Part shown: one piece after another, positions 16,606-27,410 of the stretch
Layout of the letters: each line of letters begins with the position of its first letter
How positions within the stretch are numbered: the stretch's first letter is position 1
Assembly (NCBI RefSeq): GCF_001542625.1
Contig: NZ_CP016279.1
Span: 2,728,001 to 2,792,000, forward strand
DNA length: 64,000 nt
Direction: 5' to 3'
Source of the DNA: Streptomyces griseochromogenes
Lineage (GTDB): Bacteria; Actinomycetota; Actinomycetes; Streptomycetales; Streptomycetaceae
Program-made: the position numbers and the translations under genes
Notes under the pieces: generated by a model
The model's input: only the letters and a program-made list of their open reading frames with translations
The model's database searches: none
Told to the model about the DNA's origin: nothing

Positions 16606-18132
16606 GTGAGCAGCACCCTCTTCCGAACGAAGAAGGTCGAACAGTCCATCCTCGACACCGAGGAACCGGAGCACGCGCTCAAGAAGTCCCTGTCCGCGCT
16701 GGACCTGACCGTGTTCGGTGTCGGTGTCATCATCGGCACCGGCATCTTCGTGTACACCGGGTCGGTCGCCAAGACGACCGCGGGCCCCGCGATCTCCCTG
16801 TCCTTCGTCGCCGCGGGTGTCGTCTGCGCCCTGGCCGCGCTCTGCTACGCCGAGTTCGCCTCCACCGTCCCGGTGGCCGGGTCCGCGTACACCTTCTCCT
16901 ACGCCTCGATCGGCGAGCTGCCCGCCTGGATCATCGGCTGGGACCTGGTCCTGGAGTTCGCGCTGGGCACGGCGGTGGTCGCCGTCGGCTGGTCCGGCTA
17001 TTTCCGGTCGTTCCTGGTCAACAACATCGGCTGGCACGTGCCCGAGGTGATGGGCGGGCGGGACGGCGCCTCCGGCTTCGGCTTCGACCTGTTCGCGGCC
17101 CTGCTGGTCCTGGTGCTCACGGCCGTGCTCGTCATCGGCATGAAGCTGTCCGCGCGGGTCACCCAGGTGGTCGTGGCGATCAAGCTGGTCGTCGTGTTCA
17201 TCGTGATCATCGCCGGGGCGTTCATCGTCGACACGGCCAACTACCACCCCTACATCCCGCGGTCCGAGAGCGCGGCGGCCGGCGGCAGCCTCAAGGCTCC
17301 GCTGATCCAGCTGATGTTCGGATGGGCGCCCTCCAACTTCGGTGTGATGGGCGTCTTCACCGGCGCCTCGATCGTGTTCTTCGCCTTCATCGGCTTCGAC
17401 GTGGTGGCCACGGCCGCCGAGGAGACCCGCAACCCGCAGCGCGACATGCCGCGCGGCATCATCGGTTCGCTGTTCATCTGCACGGTGCTCTACGTGGCGG
17501 TCTCGATCGTCGTCACCGGCATGCAGAAGTACCGGGAGCTGTCCGTACAGGCCCCGCTCGCGGAGGCCTTCAAGGCCACGGGGCACCCCTGGTACGCGGG
17601 CGTGATCAGCTTCGGCGCCACCATCGGCCTGATCACCGTCTGCATGATCCTGCTCCTGGGCCAGACCCGGGTGTTCTTCGCGATGAGCCGCGACGGGCTG
17701 CTGCCGCGGTTCTTCTCGCACACCCACCCGCGCTTCAGGACGCCCTACCGTCCGACCATCCTGCTCGGCGTGATCATCGCCGTAGTCGCGGGCTTCACCA
17801 GTCTCCGCACGCTCGGTGAACTGGTGAACATCGGCACGCTGTTCGCCTTCATCGTCGTCGCGATCAGCGTCATCATCCTCCGCAGGACCCGCCCCGACCT
17901 GCACCGCGCCTTCCGCACCCCATGGGTCCCGGTCATCCCGATCCTGTCCGTGTGCGCCTCGCTGTGGCTGATGCTCAACCTGCCCGCCGAGACCTGGCTC
18001 CGGTTCGCCATCTGGATGGTGATCGGTTTCCTCGTCTACTTCCTCTACGGCCGCACGCACAGCCGCCTCGCCCGGGACGGGGAGACCGCCGTCGGCGAGG
18101 TCACGCGTCCGCCGAACGGCGGCACCCCTTGA
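16606..18132 (+). CDS. APC-family cationic amino acid permease
   Basis: 508 residues, about twelve membrane helices, of the cationic amino-acid transporter branch of the APC superfamily. The first helix carries VFGVGVIIGTGIFVYTG, the substrate-binding GxG motif. Other family blocks are PVAGSAYTFSYASIGELPAW and GFDVVATAAEETRNPQRDMP. The GTG at 16606 follows GGGAGG by seven bases. It stands alone after the dxs terminator. Likely substrates are lysine/arginine-type amino acids, but this cannot be read from sequence. Confidence 0.88.
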   Translation: MSSTLFRTKKVEQSILDTEEPEHALKKSLSALDLTVFGVGVIIGTGIFVYTGSVAKTTAGPAISLSFVAAGVVCALAALCYAEFASTVPVAGSAYTFSYASIGELPAWIIGWDLVLEFALGTAVVAVGWSGYFRSFLVNNIGWHVPEVMGGRDGASGFGFDLFAALLVLVLTAVLVIGMKLSARVTQVVVAIKLVVVFIVIIAGAFIVDTANYHPYIPRSESAAAGGSLKAPLIQLMFGWAPSNFGVMGVFTGASIVFFAFIGFDVVATAAEETRNPQRDMPRGIIGSLFICTVLYVAVSIVVTGMQKYRELSVQAPLAEAFKATGHPWYAGVISFGATIGLITVCMILLLGQTRVFFAMSRDGLLPRFFSHTHPRFRTPYRPTILLGVIIAVVAGFTSLRTLGELVNIGTLFAFIVVAISVIILRRTRPDLHRAFRTPWVPVIPILSVCASLWLMLNLPAETWLRFAIWMVIGFLVYFLYGRTHSRLARDGETAVGEVTRPPNGGTP

Positions 18133-18189
18133 CCGGTCACCCGTCGGCCGCGGTGCCGGGCGGACCCGCTGCTATGCTCGCAGCAGCTA

Positions 18190-18205
18190 TTTGAACGCGT
18201 TCAAA
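18190..18205. promoter_or_regulatory. Perfect 16-bp palindromic operator TTTGAACGCGTTCAAA
   Basis: Located between a TATGCT -10-like box (about 18172-18177) and the GGGGGAT ribosome site of the following gene, so a bound protein would block transcription. Its length and symmetry suit a TetR- or GntR-type dimer. The regulator is not encoded next to it. Confidence 0.7.
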
Positions 18206-18217
18206 TCGGGGGATCTC

Positions 18218-18508
18218 ATGTCCGCACCGCTCGCGCCCGGCCACAAGGACGCACCCGCCGTCGCCCTGGGCCCCACCTCACTCGTCCTCGGGGCCGTCGC
18301 GGCCACCGGCGTATGGCCCTCCCTCGCGCTGGCCATGCTGCCGTGGTCGTTCATCGCGGGCCCACTCGCCCTCGCCTTCGGCCTCGCCGGCGTCCACTAC
18401 GCCCGCCGGGGCATCGGCCGCATGTGGACCGCCGTCGTCGGAACCGCCCTCGGAGCCGTCTCAGTGGCCGGCCTCCTCACCCTGATCGTGGCGCTCACCG
18501 CGTGGTAG
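18218..18508 (+). CDS. Small membrane protein, DUF4190-like
   Basis: 96 residues with two hydrophobic segments (about 30-60 and 70-95) flanking HYARRGIGRMW. The layout resembles DUF4190 proteins, which are widespread in actinobacteria and of unknown function. The ATG at 18218 has GGGGGAT upstream. The perfect palindrome directly before it is the only clue to its regulation. The family assignment is tentative. Confidence 0.65.
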   Translation: MSAPLAPGHKDAPAVALGPTSLVLGAVAATGVWPSLALAMLPWSFIAGPLALAFGLAGVHYARRGIGRMWTAVVGTALGAVSVAGLLTLIVALTAW

Positions 18509-18523
18509 GGCGGCCCCGCGCGT

Positions 18524-18916
18524 TCAGCCGATGACGGCGCGCGGCCCGGTGACCTCCGCGCCCAGCTCGGTCACCCGGCGCCGCAGCTCACGGTCGGCCG
18601 TGACCACCAGGCGGGGCCGGCCGGGCTGCCCGGCGGCCAGCTCCACGATCCGGTCGTCCCCGCTGCCGGACGCGGACTCCACCCGGACCCCCGGCACCGA
18701 CTCCACCCCACGGGCGGCACCCTCGACCACGAGCACGATCTCCACGGCACCGCCGTGACCCGGCAGCCCCGCACCGGCCAGCCGGTCCCGCAGCCGCTCG
18801 GCGGCGCCCCTGCGGTCCCGCCACCAGCCGTCGGGGCGCGATCCGACGACGTTGGCGCCGTCGACGATCACCAGCACAGGGCCGTCCGGGTCCGGGGAGC
18901 CGAGAGGGTCGTTCAT
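18524..18916 (-). CDS. NYN/PIN-like RNase-fold protein (YacP type)
   Basis: 130 residues. VLVIVDGANVVGSRPDGWWRD at the N-terminus, SGSGDDRIVELA in the middle and LVVTADRELRRRV near the end place acidic residues as in the NYN/YacP-like PIN fold of Mg-dependent nucleases. It is convergent with the small membrane protein. The start at ATG 18916 fits the family; the ribosome site is weak. Confidence 0.75.
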   Translation of the reverse strand: MNDPLGSPDPDGPVLVIVDGANVVGSRPDGWWRDRRGAAERLRDRLAGAGLPGHGGAVEIVLVVEGAARGVESVPGVRVESASGSGDDRIVELAAGQPGRPRLVVTADRELRRRVTELGAEVTGPRAVIG

Positions 18917-18988
18917 GGGGCAAGGGTCCCACGGCGCCCGTGCGGGGGCGGGATCCGGCACCTCACACGGGCGGCTTAAAGTGAACCG

Positions 18989-20005
18989 GTGAACGGCGAC
19001 TGGCTCATGCGCGGCCGCGACGGCCGGCTCAGTGTCTACCAGCTGTCGGGCGAGGCCGTCCTGTGCCGGGTGGAGCGCGGGCCCGGCGGCCCCTGGACCG
19101 ACCCCCGCACGGTGGGCGGCGACCAGAAACTCCACCCCGTCCTCGCCCTCGGGCAGGGCGCCGACGGCTATGCCCACCTGGTCTCCTGGCGGCCCACCAA
19201 GAAGGGCGAGTCCGGGCTGGTGCACTCCACCCACTTCCGCCCCCGCCTCGCGGCGCTGGACTGGAACCCGATCGGCCACCCCGACAGGACGGGCGACCGC
19301 ACCGGACGGCCCGCCGTCGCCGTGGACGCCCAGGGCCGTGCCCACGTCTTCGTACGCAACGGCGACGGCGGGGTGAGCCTGCTCGCCCAGAAGGAGAAGG
19401 GCGGCTGGGAGCCCTGGCGCGACCTGAAGGGCCGGGACATCCAGGACGGCCTGGCGGCGGTGACGGGGGAGCGGGGCCGGATCGACCTGTACGCGGCCGC
19501 CCCCGGAACCATCCTGTACTGGCGCCAGGAGGAGCCCGGCGCCCAGCCGGTCCTCCAGGAGGCACTGGAGACGGGCGTCCGCCCCGGCACCCTGCGCGCC
19601 CTGGCCACGTCCGCCGACCGCACGACCGTCTTCTACACCGACGACTCGGGCGATCTGTGCGCCTGGCGTCCCGGCGGCAAGCCGGCCACCCTGCTGCCCT
19701 CGGCGGGCCCCGGCCCGGTCACGGCGGTCCGCTGCGAACTCGACGGCCACGACTGCACCTTGCTGGCCCAGCGTTCGGCGAGCGGCCGTGTGGCCTTCGC
19801 CGCCTATCCCACCGAGCTGGAGTCGGCGGGCGCGTGGTGGACGGAGTCGGGTCCGCGTCTGCCGGTGGACGCCCTGGTGTCGCTGGCCCTGGACGAGGAC
19901 GACCGGCTGGTGGCGGCGACGTTGTCCCCGTCGACCGGCCAACTCCTGCTGACCGGACGGAAGGACGAGCCGGGGCTGGCGCTGGAGGCGTGGCGGCAGC
20001 TGTGA
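18989..20005 (+). CDS. Hypothetical beta-propeller-like protein
   Basis: 338 residues without a signal peptide. Repeated blocks of the kind GRPAVAVDAQGRAHVFVRNG, GRIDLYAAAPGTILYWRQ and VTAVRCELDGHDCTLLAQ suggest a multi-bladed propeller related to lectin-like/tachylectin-type folds. Function unknown. No ribosome site is visible before the GTG at 18989, and a TTAAAG patch lies just upstream, so it may be leaderless. It is followed 7 bases later by another hypothetical gene, so the two are probably co-transcribed. Confidence 0.65.
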   Translation: MNGDWLMRGRDGRLSVYQLSGEAVLCRVERGPGGPWTDPRTVGGDQKLHPVLALGQGADGYAHLVSWRPTKKGESGLVHSTHFRPRLAALDWNPIGHPDRTGDRTGRPAVAVDAQGRAHVFVRNGDGGVSLLAQKEKGGWEPWRDLKGRDIQDGLAAVTGERGRIDLYAAAPGTILYWRQEEPGAQPVLQEALETGVRPGTLRALATSADRTTVFYTDDSGDLCAWRPGGKPATLLPSAGPGPVTAVRCELDGHDCTLLAQRSASGRVAFAAYPTELESAGAWWTESGPRLPVDALVSLALDEDDRLVAATLSPSTGQLLLTGRKDEPGLALEAWRQL

Positions 20006-20012
20006 GTGCGCC

Positions 20013-20408
20013 ATGATGGCGGTCGTGGACACCGAGACACTCATCGGCGCCTGGCGGCGTCTCCTTGGCGGCTCCGGAAAATCGTGGGTGCTCTACGAGC
20101 ACGGCACCTGTGTGGTGCTGGAGGAACCCGAGGGACCACTCGCCGACCGGGCCACCGAGATCCTGCGCGAGTTCGGTCCCGCGCACGTGGGCGGCCCGGC
20201 GGGCGACTTCCGGGTGCTGGAGCTCAAGAGCGGGGAGGGCTGGCTGGTGACGGGCCACCATCCGGACGTGGTCACCTTCGTCGCCCTCGACGAGTCCGAG
20301 GACCCTGGGCATCTGGCGGTCGGGATCCACGGGCGGTCCAAGCGCGACCTGGACGGCAGGGAACTGCACGTCGTCCATGTCGAGGACGCGCGCTCTCCCG
20401 CCCCCTGA
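20013..20408 (+). CDS. Hypothetical protein, 131 residues
   Basis: An acidic soluble protein with no export signal or known motif. The sequence (TLIGAWRRLLGGSGKSWVLY, then GWLVTGHHPDVVTFV) looks like a single compact alpha/beta domain. It sits immediately after the propeller-like gene. ATG 20013 and ATG 20016 are both possible starts. It ends at a strong bidirectional terminator. Confidence 0.65.
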   Translation: MMAVVDTETLIGAWRRLLGGSGKSWVLYEHGTCVVLEEPEGPLADRATEILREFGPAHVGGPAGDFRVLELKSGEGWLVTGHHPDVVTFVALDESEDPGHLAVGIHGRSKRDLDGRELHVVHVEDARSPAP

Positions 20409-20414
20409 CACGCC

Positions 20415-20448
20415 GGTGCCCGGCACACCCCGAGGTGTACCGGGCACC
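20415..20448. terminator. Bidirectional terminator between convergent genes
   Basis: GGTGCCCGG and CCGGGCACC pair, extended by ACACC/GGTGT around a CCGA loop with one bulge on each side. It lies between the stop codons of the hypothetical gene and fadB. Confidence 0.8.
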
Positions 20449-20467
20449 GCAGACCGTACGAAGGCCG

Positions 20468-22593
<2,126 letters not shown>

Positions 22594-22597
<4 letters not shown>

Positions 22598-23814
22598 TTG
22601 TCGCCTCCGTCGAAGTGCGGGTTCTCCCAGATGACCGTCGCGCCCATGCCGAAGCCGACGCACATGGTGGTCAGGCCGTAGCGGACGTGTCGCTGCTCCT
22701 CGAACTGGCGGGCCAGCTGCGTCATCAGCCGGACGCCGGAGGAGGCCAGCGGGTGACCGAAGGCGATCGCGCCGCCGTACTGGTTGACGCGCTCGTCGTC
22801 GTCCGCGATGCCGTAGTGGTCGAGGAGGGCCAGCACCTGGACGGCGAAGGCCTCGTTGATCTCGAAGAGACCGATGTCACCGATGCCCAGACCCGCCTTG
22901 GCGAGGGCCTTCTCGGTCGCCGGGATCGGGCCGTAGCCCATGACCTCCGGCTCGACGCCCGCGAAGGCGTACGAGACGAGGCGCATCTTGACCGGCAGGC
23001 CGTTCTCGCGGGCGAAGTCCTCGCTCGCGATGATCGAGGCGGTGGCGCCGTCGTTCAGACCGGCCGCGTTGCCCGCGGTGACCCGGCCGTGGACGCGGAA
23101 CGGCGTCTTGAGGCCGGACAGGTTCTCCAGGGTCGTGCCCGGGCGCATCGGCTCGTCGGCGGTGACCAGACCCCAGCCGGTCTCGCCGGCCTCCGGGCTG
23201 GTGCGGCGCACCGAGATCGGCACCAGGTCCTGCTGGATCTTGCCGTTGGCGTACGCCTTGGCGGCCTTCTCCTGGGAGCGCACCGCGTACTCGTCGGCGC
23301 GCAGCTTGGTGATGTGCGGGTAGCGGTCGTGCAGGTTCTCGGCAGTCATGCCCATGAACAGGGCGGACTCGTCGACCAGCTTCTCGCTCACGAACCGCGG
23401 GTTCGGGTCCACGCCCTCGCCCATCGGGTGGCGGCCCATGTGCTCGACACCACCGGCGATGACGGCGTCGTAGGCGCCGAAGGCGATTGAACCGGCGGTG
23501 GCCGTCACGGCGGTCAGGGCGCCGGCGCACATGCGGTCGATCGAGTAGCCGGGGACCGACTGGGGCAGACCGGCGAGGATGCCGGCCGTGCGGCCGAGGG
23601 TCAGACCCTGGTCACCGATCTGCGTGGTCGCGGCGATGGCGACCTCGTCGATCTTCTTCGGGTCCAGACCGGGGTTGCGGCGCAGCAGCTCCCGGATCGC
23701 CTTCACGACAAGGTCGTCGGCGCGGGTCTCGTGGTAGATGCCCTTCGGGCCCGCCTTGCCGAACGGGGTGCGGACGCCGTCGACGAAGACGACGTCCCTG
23801 ACGGTACGAGGCAC
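22594..23814 (-). CDS. fadA: Acetyl-CoA acyltransferase (thiolase, beta subunit)
   Basis: 406 residues. The nucleophilic Cys is in DRMCAGAL, the catalytic His in AIAFGHPLASSG, the second catalytic Cys in TTMCVGFGMG, and NEAFAVQ is also present, so all thiolase residues are intact. It cleaves 3-ketoacyl-CoA in the last step of beta-oxidation. The GTG at 23814 is preceded by GGAGGAG. It is the first gene of the fadA-fadB operon. Confidence 0.94.
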
Positions 23815-24134
23815 GATGGCTCTCCTCCAGGGTGCGGGACGCTGAGCGCTTGCTTACGACCATGCTACTTATGAGTAACGTGGCTGCACAGTCCTGGTGG
23901 GGGGAGCGGCGAACGTCACACCAGAGGCTTCGCTCGAGCGGGGGGACCCCCATCGCCGCGCGGAACGACCGCCCGCGGCCGGGCACGGCAAGGTGGCAGG
24001 ATCTTGGCGCGATCTCGACGTACCGGAGGCGCCCCGAAGGAGCGCGGGACCGTGTCGATACGCGGCTCCGCCGTGTGGGCGCGAGCGGCCACGGTGAACC
24101 CGCGGCCGCCGTACGTGATCAAGTCCTGCGGTGG
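23815..24134. other. Intergenic region between fadA and rnd
   Basis: 320 bases upstream of fadA and downstream of rnd. Next to fadA is an AT-richer promoter zone with the inverted repeat TACT-TATG-AGTA (23866-23877). Further on is the dispersed element GAGCGGGGGGACCCCC (23936-23951), also found at 27350-27365. I see no gene. Confidence 0.55.
23866..23877. promoter_or_regulatory. Inverted repeat TACT-TATG-AGTA in the fadA promoter region
   Basis: The 4-4-4 inverted repeat is about 52-63 bases upstream of the fadA start. TACT...AGTA arms are common in operators of TetR-type fatty-acid regulators, so it is a candidate site for control of the fad operon. Confidence 0.4.
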
Positions 24135-25424
24135 CTAGACACCGTTCGCGGACAGCGCCGCAACCAGTGCGGCCGTCACCTGGTCCACCTGCCACGCCCG
24201 CGCGCCGTACCCCGCCAGCGCGGCACCCACGGACCCGGCGTCGACCACCTTCGGCGGCTCCCAGCAAAGACGCCGCACCGTGTCCGGAGAGATCAGGTTC
24301 TCCTGCGGCATGCCGAGCTGCTCGGCCAGCGTCGAGACCCCGGCCCGGGCGGCGGACAGCCGGGCCGCCGCGGCGGGGTCCTTGTCGGCCCACGCCCGTG
24401 GCGGCGGCGGCCCGGTGACAGGCTGGCCGGGCTGCGGCAGCGCACCGTCGGGAAGGGCCTTGGCCCGGTCCACCGCGGCCTGCCACTGCTCCAGCTGCCG
24501 CCGCCCCACCCGGTGCCCGAACCCGTTCAGCGCGGCCAGCGCGTGCACACTGCCCGGCAAGGAAAGCGCGGCCTCCACGATGGCCGCGTCCGAAAGAACC
24601 TTGCCCGGCGACACGTCCCGCCGCTGGGCGATCCGGTCCCGTGTCTGCCACAACTCCCGTACGACGGCCAGCTGCCGGCGCCGCCGCACCTTGTGCATGC
24701 CGGACGTACGGCGCCAGGGATCCTTGCGGGGCTCGGCCGGCGGCGCGGACGCGATCGCGTCGAACTCCTGGCGGGCCCACTCCAGCTTGCCCTGCCGGTC
24801 CAGCTCCTTCTCCAGAGCGTCGCGCAGGTCGACGAGGAGTTCCACGTCCAGCGCGGCATAGCGCAGCCAGGGCTCGGGCAGCGGGCGGGTGGACCAGTCG
24901 ACGGCGGAGTGGCCCTTCTCCAGGACGAAGCCGAGGACGCTCTCGACCATGGCGCCGAGGCCGACCCGGGGGAACCCGGCGATCCGGCCGGCCAGCTCGG
25001 TGTCGAACAGCAGCGTCGGCACCATGCCTATCTCGCGCAGGCAGGGCAGATCCTGGGTGGCGGCGTGCAGCACCCACTCGACGCCGGACAGCGCCTCGCC
25101 GAGGCCGGACAGGTCGGGGCAGGCGACGGGGTCGATCAGCGCGGTGCCGGCCCCCTCGCGGCGCAGCTGCACCAGGTAGGCGCGCTGGCCGTAGCGGTAG
25201 CCGGAGGCGCGCTCGGCGTCGACGGCCACAGGGCCGGAACCGGCGGCGAACGCGGCGATCACCTCGGCGAGGGCGGCCTCGTCGGCGATCACGGGCGGAA
25301 TGCCCTCGCGGGGTTCGAGTAGTGGAGTCGGCGCCCCCGTCACAGACGATCCGGCGTCGTCCGGAGGGGTGCCTCCGGTGGTGCGCAGGGAAGCGTCTGC
25401 TGCGGTGTCTTGGGCGTCGGTCAC
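24135..25424 (-). CDS. rnd: Ribonuclease D family 3'-5' exonuclease with HRDC domain
   Basis: 429 residues. The DEDDy exonuclease domain has Asp-x-Glu in VAVDAERASGYRYGQ, the second Asp in LHAATQDLPCL, and Tyr...Asp in LRYAALDVELL. An HRDC domain follows (about 230-310, DRIAQRRDVSPGKVLSD), and there is a C-terminal region conserved in actinobacterial homologues. It is expected to trim stable RNA 3' ends. The GTG at 25424 has no ribosome site; a leaderless mRNA is possible. Confidence 0.9.
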   Translation of the reverse strand: MTDAQDTAADASLRTTGGTPPDDAGSSVTGAPTPLLEPREGIPPVIADEAALAEVIAAFAAGSGPVAVDAERASGYRYGQRAYLVQLRREGAGTALIDPVACPDLSGLGEALSGVEWVLHAATQDLPCLREIGMVPTLLFDTELAGRIAGFPRVGLGAMVESVLGFVLEKGHSAVDWSTRPLPEPWLRYAALDVELLVDLRDALEKELDRQGKLEWARQEFDAIASAPPAEPRKDPWRRTSGMHKVRRRRQLAVVRELWQTRDRIAQRRDVSPGKVLSDAAIVEAALSLPGSVHALAALNGFGHRVGRRQLEQWQAAVDRAKALPDGALPQPGQPVTGPPPPRAWADKDPAAAARLSAARAGVSTLAEQLGMPQENLISPDTVRRLCWEPPKVVDAGSVGAALAGYGARAWQVDQVTAALVAALSANGV

Positions 25425-25582
25425 ATGTCAAGGGTATCCGTGTATGGACAGCACCCGTCGCCGGAACGTTCCGGCGACGGGCACCGGAGGGTCATAAACC
25501 AGTCAGGCCGGTGAACGCCCGGTTCACATGGTGGAACCGGCGCTGCCGGCGAGCGGCCCGGCGCAGGGTGCGGCCGAGGGGG

Positions 25583-26242
25583 TCAGTGGATGATTCCGGT
25601 GCGCAAGGCCACGGCGACCATGCCGGCCCGGTCGCCCGTGCCGAGCTTGCGCGCGATACGGGCGAGGTGGCTCTTCACGGTCAGTGCGGACAGGCCCATC
25701 GAGACGCCGATCGCCTTGTTCGACTGGCCCTCGGCGACCAGCCGCAGCACCTCGACCTCGCGTCCGGACAGCTCCCGGTAGCCGCCCGGGTGGCTCGGGG
25801 CACCCGGGGGGCGGCGGTGCATACGGGCGCCGGCGCCGAGGGGAGCGGCGCCGGGGCGGGCGGGGAGCCCGATGTTCGTCCGGGTACCGGTGACGACGTA
25901 GCCCTTGACCCCGCCCGCCAGGGCGTTGCGGACGGCGCCGATGTCGTCGGCGGCGGAGAGCGCCAGCCCGTTGGGCCAGCCCGCCGCGCGGGTCTCGGAC
26001 AGCAGGGTCAGGCCGGAGCCGTCGGGCAGGTGGACGTCGGCGACGCAGATGTCGCGGGGGTTGCCGATGCGGGGACGAGCCTCCGCGATGGACGAGGCTT
26101 CGATGACATCGCGCACACCGAGCGCCCACAGGTGACGGGTGACGGTGGAGCGGACGCGCGGGTCGGCCACGACCACCATGGCGGTCGGCTTGTTCGGGCG
26201 GTAGGCGACCAGGCTTGCGGGCTGCTCGAGGAGAACGGACAC
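25583..26242 (-). CDS. whiI: WhiI, orphan atypical response regulator for sporulation
   Basis: 219 residues. The receiver-like N-terminal half starts MSVLLEQPASLVAYRPNKP, and a LuxR-type HTH follows (LSGREVEVLRLVAEGQSNKA...SALTVKSHLARIARKL). The acidic pair of the phosphorylation pocket is reduced (VVVADPRV), although ADVHLPDG keeps an Asp and GGVKGY the Lys, so classical phosphorylation is doubtful. It matches WhiI of S. coelicolor, which pairs with BldM to activate late sporulation genes. No kinase gene is adjacent. GTG 26242 follows AGGAGG by five bases. Confidence 0.88.
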   Translation of the reverse strand: MSVLLEQPASLVAYRPNKPTAMVVVADPRVRSTVTRHLWALGVRDVIEASSIAEARPRIGNPRDICVADVHLPDGSGLTLLSETRAAGWPNGLALSAADDIGAVRNALAGGVKGYVVTGTRTNIGLPARPGAAPLGAGARMHRRPPGAPSHPGGYRELSGREVEVLRLVAEGQSNKAIGVSMGLSALTVKSHLARIARKLGTGDRAGMVAVALRTGIIH

Positions 26243-26319
26243 CAGGCCTCCTGGGGTGGGGGAAGGGGCCGGCTTTGGGGAAGAAGCCGGGACGAACCGT
26301 GCTTTCAAGGTCACAGTCG

Positions 26320-26347
26320 TCTTCGGCAGCAAACCCGTCCGCCTTTA
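26320..26347 (-). promoter_or_regulatory. Sigma-WhiG-type promoter of whiI
   Basis: On the minus strand TAAA (26347-26344), 16 bases, then GCCGAAGA (26327-26320), against the WhiG/FliA-type consensus TAAA-N15/16-GCCGATAA (6 of 8 at -10). It would start transcription about 70 bases before the whiI GTG. whiI is a known target of sigma-WhiG. Confidence 0.65.
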
Positions 26348-26522
26348 GAGAATGATCACGATCTAGTGAGTAACAATCCGTGCAATTCGGACACGCGATC
26401 GATCATCCGAAGATCGAGTCGGTCCGGGCCGGTGCGATTCGAGTGCGGAAAGTGGCCGTATCGACAAAGAGATGGTCAATTGGGCGTTCGCGGGGGTTAA
26501 GCCGGCCGGACCGGTCGTGACA

Positions 26523-27182
26523 TCACCGGGACTGCGGACCCCTGCGCCGCTGCGGCAGGGTCACCACCGAGGCGTCACCCGGACCGGCCGGGGGCAGCCC
26601 GCCGACCTGGGCCAGCAGATCGCACCAGGAAGCGAGGTGCCCTGCGGTGTCCGGCACCCCGGCGAGGCTCTCGCGGGGCGTCCAGGAGGCGCGGATCTCG
26701 ATCTGCGAGGCGGGCGGCCGCTCGGCCAGCCCGCCGAAGTAGTGCGAGCCCGCGCGCGTGACGGTGCCGCTCGGCTCGCCGTACGTGAGACCGCGCGACT
26801 GCAGCGCGCCGGTCAGCCACGACCAGCACACCTCGGGCAGCAGCGGATCGGCCGCCATCTCCGGCTCCAGCTCCGCGCGCACCAGGGTCACCAGCCGGAA
26901 CGTGCCGCGCCAGGCGTCGTGCCCCGCCGGGTCGTGCAGCAGCACCAGCCGCCCGTCGGCCAGATCCTGGTCACCGTCGACCACCACGGCCTCCAGCGCG
27001 TACGCGAACGGGGCGAGCCGCCGCGGGGCGGGCGTCGTCTCCACCTCGACCTGCGGCCGCAGACGGCTGCCGCGCAGGGCTTCGACCGCGGCACGGAAAG
27101 CCGGCGGACCCGAACTGTCGGAGTGCCGGTCCGCCTCCCCGGTGTCCTTCTCGTCGTCCGTACCGTCAGCACTGTCCGACAT
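26523..27182 (-). CDS. DUF3000 protein
   Basis: 219 residues from ATG 27182, or 226 from ATG 27203. It belongs to DUF3000, a family of actinobacterial proteins of unknown role, recognised from the blocks PPAFRAAVEALRGSRLRPQV, LVLLHDPAGHDAWRGTFRLV and AGSHYFGGLAERPPASQIEI. It is soluble, with an acidic N-terminus. ATG 27182 has AGGGA close upstream; 27203 could be a leaderless start. It is divergent from hemE, as in other Streptomyces. Confidence 0.8.
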   Translation of the reverse strand: MSDSADGTDDEKDTGEADRHSDSSGPPAFRAAVEALRGSRLRPQVEVETTPAPRRLAPFAYALEAVVVDGDQDLADGRLVLLHDPAGHDAWRGTFRLVTLVRAELEPEMAADPLLPEVCWSWLTGALQSRGLTYGEPSGTVTRAGSHYFGGLAERPPASQIEIRASWTPRESLAGVPDTAGHLASWCDLLAQVGGLPPAGPGDASVVTLPQRRRGPQSR

Positions 27183-27410
27183 TCGTCCCTGAGCCGCAGC
27201 CATGCGGGAAGGGTAAGGGAGCCGGTGCTCGGTGCCGGACTAGACACCCCGCTCCGGCACTGCCGCGCCGTCCGGGGGCCGCCGCCCCGAGCCCCCGCTT
27301 CGGCCCTGAACGGGCCTCGTCCTCGCTCTCCCCGCTCTCGGCTCCGCCTGAGCGGGGGGACCCCCGGACAGGCTGAATTCCGGTGACCCGTGTCGTGCGA
27401 GACTGGCCCC

